A DNA stretch of 64,000 bases from Aliirhizobium wenxiniae. Its GTDB lineage: Bacteria; Pseudomonadota; Alphaproteobacteria; Rhizobiales; Rhizobiaceae. The DNA lies in contig NZ_JACHEG010000002.1 of NCBI RefSeq assembly GCF_014201355.1, forward strand, positions 1,178,001-1,242,000. Reading direction: 5' to 3'. Shown in pieces: positions 8,495 to 18,516 of the stretch. Both the position numbers and the translations under genes were made by a program. Below the pieces are notes generated by a model. That model worked only from the letters and a program-made list of their open reading frames with translations. It was not told the origin of the DNA and did not search any database. The first letter of the stretch is position 1. The number at the start of each line of letters is the position of its first letter.

Positions 8495-11305
8495 TCACGC
8501 GCGCGCCTTGCTCTTGCGCGGCGGCTGTTCTTCTGTGGCCGGTGTCGGGTTCTTCTTCGCCTCTTCTTCCTGATCGGTCATGACCAACTTCAGCCGTGCA
8601 GAAATGGTGTTCTGGCGGTTGTCATTGGTGACCTTCTGACCAACCAGATCGGTGACGTAGAAGGTATCGATGACCTTTTCGCCGAATGTGGTGATGCGGG
8701 CCGACTGGATGTCCAGCGACAGATCGGCCAGACCGGCGGTGATATCCGCCAGAAGACCGGTGCGGTCGAGGCATTCAATCTCAATGACCGTGAACTTGTT
8801 GGAAAGGCTGTTCGAGATGGTGACCGAAGGCGGGATGTCGAAGGCCTTGGTCTTCTTGCGGGTCTTGGCGCGGGTGGCGATGACTTCCGGCAGGCGGCGC
8901 TTGCCCGAAAGCACATCCTCGATCATCCGGCCGATCGTGCCGGCGCGGCGGAGTTCATCCTCGTCTACAGCAAATTCCCGGTTGATCAGGATCGTATCAA
9001 GGGCACGGCCGTCGCTGGTCGTGAAAATCTGCGCATCAACGATGTTGGCGCCGGCGGCAGCACAGGCGCCTGCAATGATCGACAGAAGCCGTGGATGGTC
9101 GGGCGCGAGCACGGTGATCTCGGTGATTGCCCGGAAGGCATCGGTGCGGACCATGGTCGCAAGCGCATGGCCGGCGCGATCAGTGTCGCGGATGAAGGTT
9201 GCATGGCGAACCTGATCGTTCAGCGAAACGGCCAGGAGATAGGGCTGATAATGGAGCGACGAATAGGTCTTGCGCTCCTTCCCGTCCCAGGAAGACAGCG
9301 CATCGAAAAGCGCCTCTTCGGCAACAGTCGCGCGCTCGCGACGCGGCAGGTCGGAAAAGCCGCCGGAGAGCAGGATCTCGGTCTCGTAGTAAAGGGTACG
9401 CAGAAGCTGACCCTTCCAGCCGTTCCACACGCCTGGACCGACGGCGCGCGTGTCGCAGATCGTCAGGACGAGCAACAGCTTCAGCCGGTCCATGGACTGC
9501 ACGACAGCAGCAAAATCGCTGATCGTCTTGCGGTCATGCAGATCGCGGGTCTGGGCGGTCATCGACATGACCAGATGCTGCTCGATCAGCCAGACGACTA
9601 TTTCGGTCTGCTTATGATTCAGGCCAAGCCTCGGGCAGAGTTTCCGCGCCATACGGGCGCCGGCGATCGAGTGATCTTCCTGGCGGCCCTTGGCGACATC
9701 GTGGAAAAGAACGGCGACATAAAGGGCTTCACGCTCCTCTATGCCCGGCATGATCTTGGTGGCAAGCGGATGCGCTTCCTGCATCTCGCCCTTGTCGATC
9801 TCCGACAGGGCTTCGACCGAGCGGATCAGGTGCTCATCGACCGTATAGTGGTGATACATGTTGAACTGCATCATCGCCACGACCTTGCCGAATTCGGGGA
9901 TGAAGCGGCCGAGCACACCGGCCTCGTTCATCCGACGCAGCATCAACGCCGGATCGCGGCGCGAAGTCAGAATGGAGAGAAACAGCCGGTTGGCTTCCTC
10001 GTTCTCACGCAGACTGTTGTCGATCAGCGTCAGCGAACGGGTCATGCGCTTCAGCGCATCGGGATGCAATTCGAGCTGATGAATATCCGCGACATGGAAG
10101 AAGCGGATGATGTTGACCGGATCGCGGCTGAAGACGTCCGGCGACGCAAGCGTGATGCGGCCACGGTCGGTGACAAAATCCGTCGTGCCGGGGATCTTGT
10201 GCAGACGATGGGTGAAACGCGAGAGGACGCGATTGGCAAGCCCGGGTGCCGCCTTGGCCTGCTGTTCTTCCAGCGCCGCGCAGAAGATGCGCGTCAGATC
10301 GCCGACATCCTTGGCGACAAGGAAGTAATGCTTCATGAAACGCTCGACGGCGGAAAGGCCGGGGCGGGAGTGATAACCGAGGGCCGAGGCGATATCGCGC
10401 TGGATATCGAAGGACAGGCGCTCCTCCGACTTTCCGGTGAGGAAATGCATGTGGCAGCGAACCGCCCAGAGAAAATCGTCCGCTTTTTCGAACAGCCGGA
10501 ATTCACCACGAGAGAACACCCCGAGCTTGACCAGTTCGGCGGCATCCTTGACGCGGTAGTAATATTTGGCGATCCAGAACAGCGTATGGAGGTCGCGCAG
10601 GCCGCCCTTGCCTTCCTTGACGTTCGGCTCGACGAGGTAACGGGTGTCACCGGATTTCTGGTGACGCTGGTCGCGCTCGGCAAGCTTGGCGCTGACAAAT
10701 TCGGCACCGGTATCGGCGACGACTTCCCTGTCGAAACGGGTCTCGAGATCCGCAAACAGGGTCGCACAACCGCAGATCAGGCGGCTTTCCAGGATCGCAG
10801 TGCGGATGGTCATATCCGTCTTGGAGAGGCGGATGCACTCCTCGACCGTGCGGGTCGCGTGGCCGACCTTAAAGCCCATGTCCCAGAGAATATAGAGCAG
10901 GAACTCGACGGCCTTGCGCATCTCCTCAGAGTTCTTCGCCGGCAGAAGGAACAGAAGATCGATATCCGATCCGGGTGCAAGCGTTCCTCGGCCATAACCG
11001 CCGACGGCCGCAATAGTGATGTCCTTGCCTTGCGGATGTACGGCGGCGGCGACGATGTCATGCAGGACGCAGATGATCTGATCCTGAACCCAGGAAATGC
11101 GCTCGGCGCAATTGAGCCCGCTGCCGTCTTTTTCGAGCAGTTCACGCGCCTTCTGGCGGCCCTCGTTGCTGGCACGGCGCATGATAGGCAGAAGCGCCGA
11201 GCGCAGTTCCAGAAGTGGACGGTCCGTCTTCATCACCGCGCAGCATTCGGCCTTCAGGGCATCTACATCGAGAAGTTCGGAGAAATTGATTTCGTGTCTG
11301 GCCAT
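8495..11305 (-). CDS. glnD: [Protein-PII] uridylyltransferase / uridylyl-removing enzyme GlnD
   Basis: A 936-residue bifunctional sensor of glutamine that uridylylates and de-uridylylates PII proteins. Domains in order: nucleotidyltransferase with [15 protein letters not shown] (residues 102-116, catalytic SDxD), a helical PII-UTase region, an HD phosphohydrolase region with [13 protein letters not shown] (about residue 525), and two C-terminal ACT domains (about residues 720-910). Length is normal for rhizobia. The lysine/proline-rich last 25 residues are unconserved. It heads the glnD-murJ unit. Confidence 0.97.
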   Translation of the reverse strand: MARHEINFSELLDVDALKAECCAVMKTDRPLLELRSALLPIMRRASNEGRQKARELLEKDGSGLNCAERISWVQDQIICVLHDIVAAAVHPQGKDITIAAVGGYGRGTLAPGSDIDLLFLLPAKNSEEMRKAVEFLLYILWDMGFKVGHATRTVEECIRLSKTDMTIRTAILESRLICGCATLFADLETRFDREVVADTGAEFVSAKLAERDQRHQKSGDTRYLVEPNVKEGKGGLRDLHTLFWIAKYYYRVKDAAELVKLGVFSRGEFRLFEKADDFLWAVRCHMHFLTGKSEERLSFDIQRDIASALGYHSRPGLSAVERFMKHYFLVAKDVGDLTRIFCAALEEQQAKAAPGLANRVLSRFTHRLHKIPGTTDFVTDRGRITLASPDVFSRDPVNIIRFFHVADIHQLELHPDALKRMTRSLTLIDNSLRENEEANRLFLSILTSRRDPALMLRRMNEAGVLGRFIPEFGKVVAMMQFNMYHHYTVDEHLIRSVEALSEIDKGEMQEAHPLATKIMPGIEEREALYVAVLFHDVAKGRQEDHSIAGARMARKLCPRLGLNHKQTEIVVWLIEQHLVMSMTAQTRDLHDRKTISDFAAVVQSMDRLKLLLVLTICDTRAVGPGVWNGWKGQLLRTLYYETEILLSGGFSDLPRRERATVAEEALFDALSSWDGKERKTYSSLHYQPYLLAVSLNDQVRHATFIRDTDRAGHALATMVRTDAFRAITEITVLAPDHPRLLSIIAGACAAAGANIVDAQIFTTSDGRALDTILINREFAVDEDELRRAGTIGRMIEDVLSGKRRLPEVIATRAKTRKKTKAFDIPPSVTISNSLSNKFTVIEIECLDRTGLLADITAGLADLSLDIQSARITTFGEKVIDTFYVTDLVGQKVTNDNRQNTISARLKLVMTDQEEEAKKNPTPATEEQPPRKSKARA

Positions 11306-11341
11306 ATCATTCCTGCCGATGCCAGTTTGCCGGTCGGCTCC

Positions 11342-11392
11342 AGAGCGTTTCCGGGCGCAAAACCGGTTCCCAATTTTGCTGGAGTTGCTCTA
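11342..11392. repeat. Rhizobial-type intergenic palindromic repeat, copy A
   Basis: An inverted-repeat element in the gap between the glnD start and the AraC gene. The inner arms are GCAAAA (11357-11362) and TTTTGC (11374-11379). The outer arms are AGAGC (11342-11346) and GCTCT (11387-11391). The core GCAAAACCGG...TTTTGCTGG recurs at 34030-34065. I recall closely similar hairpins scattered through rhizobial and Agrobacterium intergenic DNA; genome-wide copy number was not checked. Confidence 0.7.
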
Positions 11393-11465
11393 ACGAATTC
11401 TGGTCACCTTGACCACCAATTATGGCAGCAGGTCGTTTCCAAGTTGTTGCCTTGCAGCATGAAGT

Positions 11466-12476
11466 TCAAGAGAGGGTTGTTTCGACTTTCGACCTCGCAC
11501 GCCACTGGCGCGGGCTCATGCCCGTTGCGCGACGAAACTCCCGGTTAAAGTTCGATTTTGTCGAGAATCCGACGTCGAGCATGATTGCCGTCGCCGATTG
11601 TTTTGTTTCATCCAACAGGCGGCAGGCTTCGCCGACACGACGGTTGTTGACGAACTGGGAGACGTTGAGACCTGTGGCACGGTTGATGGCGGAAGACAGG
11701 TCGCGCGCCGGAATTTTCGCCTTGCGGGAGATTTTCGCGAGGCTGAGATTTTCGTCCCTGTAGAGTTCGCCTTCGCCGAGAGCCGCCGTGACGCGCTCGA
11801 CGATTGCCGCATCAGCCGGATCGGGCAAAGCCGACACTTTCGGTGAAACGGCAGCGCGATCCGGCTCGGGCAGGAGGTAGTAGATGCCGGTTGCCACAAG
11901 CGCGACGACGTTCATGATCGCCACCGCGAACGGAACGCCTTCGGCACCGGCAATACCCGCATAGACAGCCACGGCGAGATCGCTCAGGGCGAAGAAGAAC
12001 ATCAGGATTGCGGTCAGACGCGCGGCGCGCAAAGCCGGGCGCATGCGCTGAAGGCTTGCCTCCGCCATCACCTCGTCATCGCTGGCTCGCGTCAGGCGCC
12101 AGAGCGCCGTGCCGTAAACGAGGAAGATCACAAGCAGCAGCGGATCGACCAGCACCTGCAGAGAGGCGACCGAAAGCGCGATGAAAGCCGGTGCCCAGAG
12201 ATGGATCCAGGGTTTGGGTATAGACGCATCCGTCAGGCCGCGAAACGCCAGGAAGGCGAGCGGCGGCATGACCGAGGCGGTAATCGGCTGGATCGGCGCA
12301 AGCGCCTTGACGCCGTAGCCGAAATGCAGGCCGACAACCACGCCCTGCAATGCATAAAGGATCAGGAAAGCGACGAAATACCGGCGGCTTCCCGGCGCTT
12401 CCACGCCCTTGAGGCTGTGATGGAGAACCAGCGCGAAGATCAGTCCGGCAATGAAGGGCAATGGTATGGCGAGCAA
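11466..12476 (-). CDS. Membrane-anchored AraC-family transcriptional regulator
   Basis: A 336-residue protein: about 6-7 hydrophobic helices in residues 1-195, a linker, then a C-terminal AraC/XylS domain (about residues 225-330). The second helix-turn-helix is visible as AIMLDVGFSTKSNFNREF followed by GMSPRQWR. The layout is a membrane sensor fused to a DNA-binding domain; ligand and targets are unknown. The start is uncertain: the first available codon is TTG (12474-12476), with no clear ribosome site before it. The gene stands alone between the glnD start and the hairpin after the MYG1 gene. Confidence 0.82.
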   Translation of the reverse strand: MLAIPLPFIAGLIFALVLHHSLKGVEAPGSRRYFVAFLILYALQGVVVGLHFGYGVKALAPIQPITASVMPPLAFLAFRGLTDASIPKPWIHLWAPAFIALSVASLQVLVDPLLLVIFLVYGTALWRLTRASDDEVMAEASLQRMRPALRAARLTAILMFFFALSDLAVAVYAGIAGAEGVPFAVAIMNVVALVATGIYYLLPEPDRAAVSPKVSALPDPADAAIVERVTAALGEGELYRDENLSLAKISRKAKIPARDLSSAINRATGLNVSQFVNNRRVGEACRLLDETKQSATAIMLDVGFSTKSNFNREFRRATGMSPRQWRARSKVETTLS

Positions 12477-12554
12477 TGGACGATCCCGATGGCGCTCAGA
12501 AAAGCCTGAAGAAAATTCTACGACGATCTATATCATCTTCGGGCCCGAAAGGGA

Positions 12555-12589
12555 GATCGGGCTACCCGCAAATAGCAGGTAGCCCGATC
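12555..12589 (-). terminator. Perfect 12-base-pair hairpin after the MYG1-family gene
   Basis: The arms GATCGGGCTACC (12555-12566) and GGTAGCCCGATC (12578-12589) are exact complements around an 11-base loop, 23 bases after the stop at 12613. The minus-strand sequence beyond it (TCCCTTTCGGG) is only weakly T-rich. Termination is therefore likely but not certain; a stabilising 3' hairpin is the alternative. Confidence 0.6.
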
Positions 12590-12612
12590 CCGGCTTCGCC
12601 AGTCTTAGCGGT

Positions 12613-13566
12613 TCAAGCCGTTGCCAAGGCTTCCTTGACGGCAATCTCGGCCATGGCAAGGGCAGCTTCACGGCTGGTAGCTGCGGCGATGAAGCGGCCA
12701 TTATGGCAGAAGGTGGCGCCCTTGACGCCGGATGCGGCCTCGAGATCGCCATTCGTCAGGCCAGCCCAGGACTTTGGCAGGTCGGCGCGCAGTTCAAACC
12801 CGTCGTCGGCACGGCGGATGCCGGTGACGCACCAGTCCTTGCCGTCGCGCGGGTGGACGACGAAAAGAAGATGATCGGCTCCGGCCTTCACGATTGCCGG
12901 GCGGAAGGGCATTCCCATGGGAAGCTCAAGAACGCGCCCCTCACCCGTCTTTTCGATCGCGTTGAGCACGAGTGTCTCGGCCCGCAGCTTTGCGGCGCGC
13001 TTGCCGACACCGGCTTCGACAAAGGCGCGTGCGATGGAAAGGGCAGCGTGGAAGGCGCGCTCATCGGCACCCTCTTCCTTCTCGTCGAAACTGGGCTTCA
13101 GCGTTTCGAGCAGGCTCGAGAGGGTGAGCCCGGCCAGAGGACCGGCGCTGGACGGGCTGAGTGCGCCGTTATCCATCAGGTCGATCGGCAGGACGAAGCT
13201 CTTGTCGAAGGATGCGTGCAGAGCATCGATATGGGCTTCGGGAACGTTCATCGCCGCCAGATAATCGCGACCGTAGTGCTTCCAGATCAGGCCGAAGGAG
13301 CTGTAGGGCGCCTCGTCTTCACGCAATGGCGCGCCGCGCTGGTGATGGTCGAAAATCTGCTTCTCGGCATCATAGGCGCCGCCGACATCATAGATGATAC
13401 GATCGCTGCCGGGCGTGATCCATTCGGGCGCGCGGCTGCGAACGATCTTCGCCTCCGGAAAAAGCCGGGTCAGGATGACGCTGGAAAGAAGCTCATCGGC
13501 ATGGAAGCCACCGGAATGGGTGACGAGATAGTTGGGGGTCATGCCGCGGGGCACCTCTGTTTGCAT
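12613..13566 (-). CDS. MYG1 / UPF0160 family predicted DHH-like metal-dependent hydrolase
   Basis: A 317-residue MYG1-family protein. It has the opening motif VTHSGGFHADE (about residues 14-24), then IIYDVGGAYD and IFDHHQRGAP (about residues 57-84), which carry the His/Asp metal ligands. Eukaryotic MYG1 is a 3'-5' exonuclease of mitochondrial and nuclear RNA; the bacterial role is not established. The ATG at 13564-13566 is used; a second in-frame ATG lies eight codons in. It is a single gene between the Gre-family gene and a hairpin. Confidence 0.88.
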   Translation of the reverse strand: MQTEVPRGMTPNYLVTHSGGFHADELLSSVILTRLFPEAKIVRSRAPEWITPGSDRIIYDVGGAYDAEKQIFDHHQRGAPLREDEAPYSSFGLIWKHYGRDYLAAMNVPEAHIDALHASFDKSFVLPIDLMDNGALSPSSAGPLAGLTLSSLLETLKPSFDEKEEGADERAFHAALSIARAFVEAGVGKRAAKLRAETLVLNAIEKTGEGRVLELPMGMPFRPAIVKAGADHLLFVVHPRDGKDWCVTGIRRADDGFELRADLPKSWAGLTNGDLEAASGVKGATFCHNGRFIAAATSREAALAMAEIAVKEALATA

Positions 13567-13636
13567 GGGAGTGCGAGGTGATAGCTGCAGACGCCCGACT
13601 TCACAAGCGCAGCCACGCTTCGAGTGACAAAGCCGA

Positions 13637-14119
13637 TTACAAAATCGCGATGATTTCGAGTTCCTGATTGCCGACGGTCACCAGATCGCCGACGGACTTG
13701 CCGTTGAGCGCGCGGGCGACCGGCGACACATAGGAGATCGTACCAGCCTTGGGATCAGCTTCGTCTTCGCCTACGATGCGATAGGTCTGTTCGCGGCCAT
13801 CATCGCGGCTGAAGCGGACAGTGCTGCCGAATGAGACGCTATCAGCTGACGCCGGTGCCGGGATGAGTTGGGCTGTGTGGACCCGTTCGGCGAAATAACG
13901 GATGTCTCGCGCTGGTCCTGCCGCCTGCCGGCGACGCTCATTGATGTCGTCGATCGCGTTCGCTGCTTCATGGGCATCGCGAGCAGATTGCAATTGCTGC
14001 TCAAGCGCCTTCAGGCCTGCCTCGGTGACAAGGTTCGGGTGGGACGAAATCGGCCGATCGGGCAGCACCGTTTCGGCGGCCGTCTCAGCACTTTCTTCCT
14101 TCATGAAGGCAACGCTCAC
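13637..14119 (-). CDS. GreA/GreB family transcription elongation factor
   Basis: A 160-residue protein with a short coiled-coil N-terminal part (about residues 30-75) and a C-terminal FKBP-like Gre domain (YVSPVARALNGKSVGDLV, about residues 130-147). The start is GTG (14117-14119) with AGAGGAA eight bases before it; an in-frame ATG lies five codons later. The coiled coil is shorter and less acidic at its tip than in GreA, so RNA cleavage stimulation by RNA polymerase is not assured. A nucleoside-diphosphate-kinase-regulator (Rnk) type role is an alternative. Confidence 0.82.
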   Translation of the reverse strand: MSVAFMKEESAETAAETVLPDRPISSHPNLVTEAGLKALEQQLQSARDAHEAANAIDDINERRRQAAGPARDIRYFAERVHTAQLIPAPASADSVSFGSTVRFSRDDGREQTYRIVGEDEADPKAGTISYVSPVARALNGKSVGDLVTVGNQELEIIAIL

Positions 14120-14257
14120 GCGCGAATTCCTCTTGCACCCATTTCAGTCCGCCACATAACGGTGGCTTCGGCATTTCTACCGCACCTAAACAATAGATGA
14201 GAGGAACGGCAAGTGCCATCTTGCCCGGCAAAACCCACTCGCCGGCGGCGATCTGAT

Positions 14258-15539
14258 TTATGATGGAGCAAGCAAAGCATTTGGCGACAGTGCGGAAAAG
14301 CAGGTTTCCTCATCACATGGCATATTTGCCGGGACATTGATGTCCTTTGCCGTCGACATGAGGGATTTAATCAGTACCTCCCTGATCGCGAGCTTGCCTA
14401 GAGGTCGCCCCTCAACGAACAAGAGCATTCGCCAGGCGCTCCGGCCGACGATAACAACGGTCAATTCAACATTCACGTCCTTCAACTTCGTCTGCACCCC
14501 GGTGACGCGTGCAGCATCCAGACCATTCAGCTTGAACGGCTCCCACTGGTCACTGATGGAAATATCCTCAGCAACCACGCTTTGCAGCGCCTCACCGTAA
14601 GCGACTGCGTCGACCGATGGCTGATCCATGGGCTCATAACCAAACAGGATTTCGGAGGACAGGTTGGCTGCGCCGAAATGATAGAGCTTGCCGCTTTCGG
14701 CTTTAAGCTCTTCAAAGACCCAGGTGGACCAGAGATCAGCCTTCTTGCCAGTGGCGGGATTTTCCCAATAACGATAACTAGAGGCCATGCGCTCTTCCGC
14801 GCGCAGCATGTTCACATATCCGATGGTCATTACAGTCAGCAGCAGTGCGACGGCAGTCGTTGCGGCGGCGGCGACAGAGCGGGAGAGTCTGCCTGTTCCC
14901 CAAACGACGGCTGCACCGTCGTCATACCAGGCAGGTCTTCCCCTGGCGACGCGCCGATATTGCAGCATGCAGGGGATGAGCGAAATATAGGGAATGCCGG
15001 CAATTCCGATAAAGAGCCAGAGCTTGAACTCCCGCCTCATATAGAACCGCCAGTCCGGTGTGCCCGACCTGTTTTCCACCCTCACCCCGGCAACCAACTT
15101 GCCAGGGGTGGTGCCAAACAGCGTCATGGATCCCCACAAAATGACGCTCGTGATCGCGGCAAGGAGAAATATGGTCGGAAGATTGTCGGCTAGCGGGAAA
15201 TTCGTACCAGTACCAGGCATATAAGGCTGAACGAGATATCCGAGCGGCAATCCGATTGCCGCCCCGATGATCCATTCATCTGCAATGCGCGCCCAAAAAC
15301 GCGGCCATGGTCCCGCAATCATCAGATCGGGCGAGGAAACCGACACCTCACCTGGCAATTCGAACTCGAAGGGGGAGGCCCAATTCCTCGACTTCCGAAG
15401 CCTTGGCCCAATCTGCAAGGCCTGCGTGCCAAAGCAATGTGTCCGGCTTTATCGTACCCTTGCCGACCAACCCGGCAAGGGCTTCGGCGGGAACAGGACC
15501 AGCCTGTTTCCGTCCTAGCTTATAATACCAATAGGTCAT
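14258..15539 (-). pseudogene. GYF_2-RDD membrane protein interrupted by a single-base frameshift
   Basis: Two overlapping frames together encode one recognisable architecture. Frame 1 (15348-15539) is a 63-residue GYF_2 domain (MTYWYYKLGRKQAGPV...WHAGLADW). Frame 2 (from about 15375 to 14258) is an RDD membrane domain (GPWPRFWARIADEW, then hydrophobic helices and GTTPGKLVAGVRV), with a further periplasmic-looking region and a late TM segment. Dropping one base from the five-G run at 15371-15375 (five C in the coding strand) joins ...EELGLP directly to FEFELPGE in frame. The break may be a real mutation, a sequencing error, or +1 slippage. RDD proteins are poorly understood; some are transporters. 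Confidence 0.75.
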
Positions 15540-15670
15540 TTAAATCAGTCACATCCCCGTTTCCCCATGAACGAGGCTATAGGAGCATGCGAACTCGATG
15601 CAAATGCCAAGTTGTATCAGCGGTCGTTGACCAACAGCTTCTGCCCCTCTGCAATGACACGCCCAACAGA

Positions 15671-18421
15671 TCAAGCCTTTTCGGCGGCCTGCTTCTTGAG
15701 TGCATAAAGCGCTTCGAGCGCCTCACGCGGGCTCATGTCATCCGGGTTGATAGCCTTCAACGCTTCATCGACCTTGGAAGATCCACCACGCTTTTCTTCC
15801 TTGCGCACCGCGACCTGGAAAAGCGGCAGATCGTCGATCAGCTGGCTTGCCGGGTTCTTGCGATCGGAATCCTCCAGCTTGGTCAGGACATCCCGGGCGC
15901 GGTTCACGACGCTATCGGGAAGACCGGCAAGGCGGGCGACCTGGATGCCGTAAGAACGGTCGGCAGCACCGGGGCCGACTTCGTGCAGGAAGATCACTTC
16001 GCCATCCCATTCCTTCACCTTCATCGTGGCATTGGAAAGGCGGTTCAGCTTTTCCGACAGGACGGTCAACTCATGGAAGTGGGTGGCGAACAGGCCGCGG
16101 CAGCGATTGCCCTCGTGCAGGTGCTCAACCGAAGCCCAGGCGATCGACAGGCCGTCGAACGTGGCGGTTCCACGGCCGATCTCGTCAAGGATGACCAGCG
16201 AACGGTCGGTTGCCTGATTGAGGATGGCCGCCGTTTCGACCATCTCGACCATGAAGGTGGAGCGGCCGCGGGCGAGATCGTCCGAGGCGCCGACGCGTGA
16301 GAACAGCCGGTCGACCACGCCGATGTGAGCAGAGGCTGCAGGAACAAAGGAACCCATCTGGGCAAGAATGGCGATCAGCGCGTTCTGGCGCAGGAAGGTC
16401 GATTTACCGCCCATGTTCGGGCCGGTGAGAAGCCAGAGCGCGCCGAATTCACCGCCGTTTTTCGGTGACAGATCGCATTCATTGGCGATGAACGGGCCGG
16501 AGGACTGGCGGCGCAGGGCCTGCTCGACCACCGGATGGCGGCCGCCCTCGATCGCGAACATGCGGCTGTCGTCGACAATCGGGCGGCGATAATCCCATTC
16601 CTCGGCAAGCATGGCGAGACCGCCGGCGACATCGATGATCGACAGAGCGCGCGCACCTGCTTTGACCGCCTCGGCTTCAGCCGTCACGGCGGCGACCATG
16701 CGGTCGAAGGCTTCGAGCTCGATCGTCAGCGCCTTGTCGGCGGCGTTGGCGATGCGGCTTTCGAGATCGGCGAGTTCCGTCGTGGTGAAGCGCATGGCAT
16801 TCGCCATCGTCTGGCGATGGATGAAGCGCGCCTTGGCTTCCGGCGTATCTGTCATCGGGCCGGCATTGCCGGCGGTGACCTCGATGAAATAACCCAGCAC
16901 GTTGTTATGCTTGATCTTCAGCGACTTGATGCCGGTTTCCTCGGCATATTGCAGCTGCAGGCCGGCAATCACCTTGCGGGACTGGTCGCGCAGGGCACGG
17001 ACCTCATCGAGGTCCGAATTGGATCCATCGGCCAGAAAACCGCCGTCGCGCTTCAAAAGCGGCAGGTCTTCGGCCAACATGTTGCCGAGCAGGGATTCAA
17101 CTGCAACCGGAAGGGCCTTGAGATCGACCAGTGCATCGGAGAGTTCATCCGGCAGCATCGATCCATCGAGGAACGATGCCACGCCGCGCGCTGCTTGGAG
17201 ACCGGTCAGGATTGCACCGAGATCGCGCGGGCCACCACGGTCGAGCGCGAGGCGGGACAGCGCGCGCGGCATGTCCGGGACGTGTTTCAGCGAGCTACGC
17301 AGATCGGAACAAAGCGACGGCTCATCGAGCAGGAAGGAAATGGAATCGAGACGGAGATTGATACGATCCGGATCGGTGAGCGGCGACATCAGCCGCTCCG
17401 CAAGAAGCCGGGCACCGCCACCGGTGACGGTGCGGTCGATGGCCTTGAGGAGCGTGCCTTCGCGCTCGCCTGACAGGGTCTTGGTCAGTTCGAGATTGCC
17501 GCGGGTGGCAGGATCGATGAACAGGGTCGATGCGCCGCTTTCGCGCTCCGGCCGACCAAGTGGCGGGCGTTCCGAGATCTGGGTCTTTTCGACATAGGCG
17601 ATGGCGGCGGCAGCGGCAGCAAATTCGGCACGGGAAAACGAACCGAAACCATCAAGCGTGCCAACACCGAAATAAAGGGTGATGCGTCCCTCGGACGTGG
17701 CACTGTCGAACAGCACCGCCGGCTGCGGCACGGCGACGCGGCCAAGCACATCGAAGACCGGCTTCAGCTCCGGATCATGGAACATCGTATCCGGCATGAT
17801 CAGTTCGCGCGGCTCGATGCGCAGGATATCGGCAAGCAGGCGCGAAGGATCGGTTTCCGCCAAGCGGAAAACGCCGGTGGAGATATCGATCCAGGCCAGC
17901 GCCATCGCCTGCTCGGCACCGCCCTTGATGCGGGCAAGCGTCATCAGATAGTTGGATTCAGAGGCGACGAGCAGCTTTTCCTCGGTGATCGTGCCGGGCG
18001 TCACAAGCCGCACGACATCGCGCTTCACAACCGACTTGGAACCGCGCTTCTTGGCTTCTGCCGGGTCTTCCACCTGCTCGCAGACGGCGACACGGAAACC
18101 GAGCGCTATCAGCTTCTGCAGATAATCATCGGCCGCATGGACAGGCACGCCGCACATCGGGATATCCTGCCCCATGTGCTGGCCGCGCCTAGTGAGCGTA
18201 ATGCCAAGCGCCCGGGATGCGTCAATCGCGTCCTGGAAAAACAGTTCGTAGAAATCGCCCATGCGATAGAAGAGCAGCGAACCGGGATTGTTCGCCTTGA
18301 TCTCGATGAACTGCTCCATCATCGGGGTGGCCGTGGCACGGCTTTCCTCCGAAGCGAGCTGGTCGGGGGTCAGGGCATCGATGGACAAACGTTCAAACTG
18401 GGTCACTGGGCCGATTTTCAT
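15671..18421 (-). CDS. mutS: DNA mismatch repair protein MutS
   Basis: A 916-residue MutS. The mismatch-reading Phe-x-Glu motif region is [13 protein letters not shown] (about residues 49-61). The C-terminal ABC-type ATPase has Walker [11 protein letters not shown] (about residue 668) and signature/Walker B segments [12 protein letters not shown] and [11 protein letters not shown]. It recognises mismatches and recruits MutL; mutL is not in this window. The ATG at 18419-18421 leaves a 33-residue leader before the usual MMEQF start. It is divergent from tme, with 95 bases between start codons. Confidence 0.97.
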   Translation of the reverse strand: MKIGPVTQFERLSIDALTPDQLASEESRATATPMMEQFIEIKANNPGSLLFYRMGDFYELFFQDAIDASRALGITLTRRGQHMGQDIPMCGVPVHAADDYLQKLIALGFRVAVCEQVEDPAEAKKRGSKSVVKRDVVRLVTPGTITEEKLLVASESNYLMTLARIKGGAEQAMALAWIDISTGVFRLAETDPSRLLADILRIEPRELIMPDTMFHDPELKPVFDVLGRVAVPQPAVLFDSATSEGRITLYFGVGTLDGFGSFSRAEFAAAAAAIAYVEKTQISERPPLGRPERESGASTLFIDPATRGNLELTKTLSGEREGTLLKAIDRTVTGGGARLLAERLMSPLTDPDRINLRLDSISFLLDEPSLCSDLRSSLKHVPDMPRALSRLALDRGGPRDLGAILTGLQAARGVASFLDGSMLPDELSDALVDLKALPVAVESLLGNMLAEDLPLLKRDGGFLADGSNSDLDEVRALRDQSRKVIAGLQLQYAEETGIKSLKIKHNNVLGYFIEVTAGNAGPMTDTPEAKARFIHRQTMANAMRFTTTELADLESRIANAADKALTIELEAFDRMVAAVTAEAEAVKAGARALSIIDVAGGLAMLAEEWDYRRPIVDDSRMFAIEGGRHPVVEQALRRQSSGPFIANECDLSPKNGGEFGALWLLTGPNMGGKSTFLRQNALIAILAQMGSFVPAASAHIGVVDRLFSRVGASDDLARGRSTFMVEMVETAAILNQATDRSLVILDEIGRGTATFDGLSIAWASVEHLHEGNRCRGLFATHFHELTVLSEKLNRLSNATMKVKEWDGEVIFLHEVGPGAADRSYGIQVARLAGLPDSVVNRARDVLTKLEDSDRKNPASQLIDDLPLFQVAVRKEEKRGGSSKVDEALKAINPDDMSPREALEALYALKKQAAEKA

Positions 18422-18516
18422 TGCGCATGGAAAGTCGTGACTCTATCGGTGAAGCCCCTTTGAAGACAACATTTGCAGCAGCTTCAAGCGAAGCTGCCCA
18501 CAGGAAGCTGGAGGAT

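Noticed and set aside
8381-11548. A 1055-codon open frame on the plus strand opposite glnD
   Set aside because: It mirrors glnD codon by codon. GlnD has all family motifs, while the plus-strand translation shows no domain and crosses gene boundaries. High-GC codon bias commonly opens such antisense frames.
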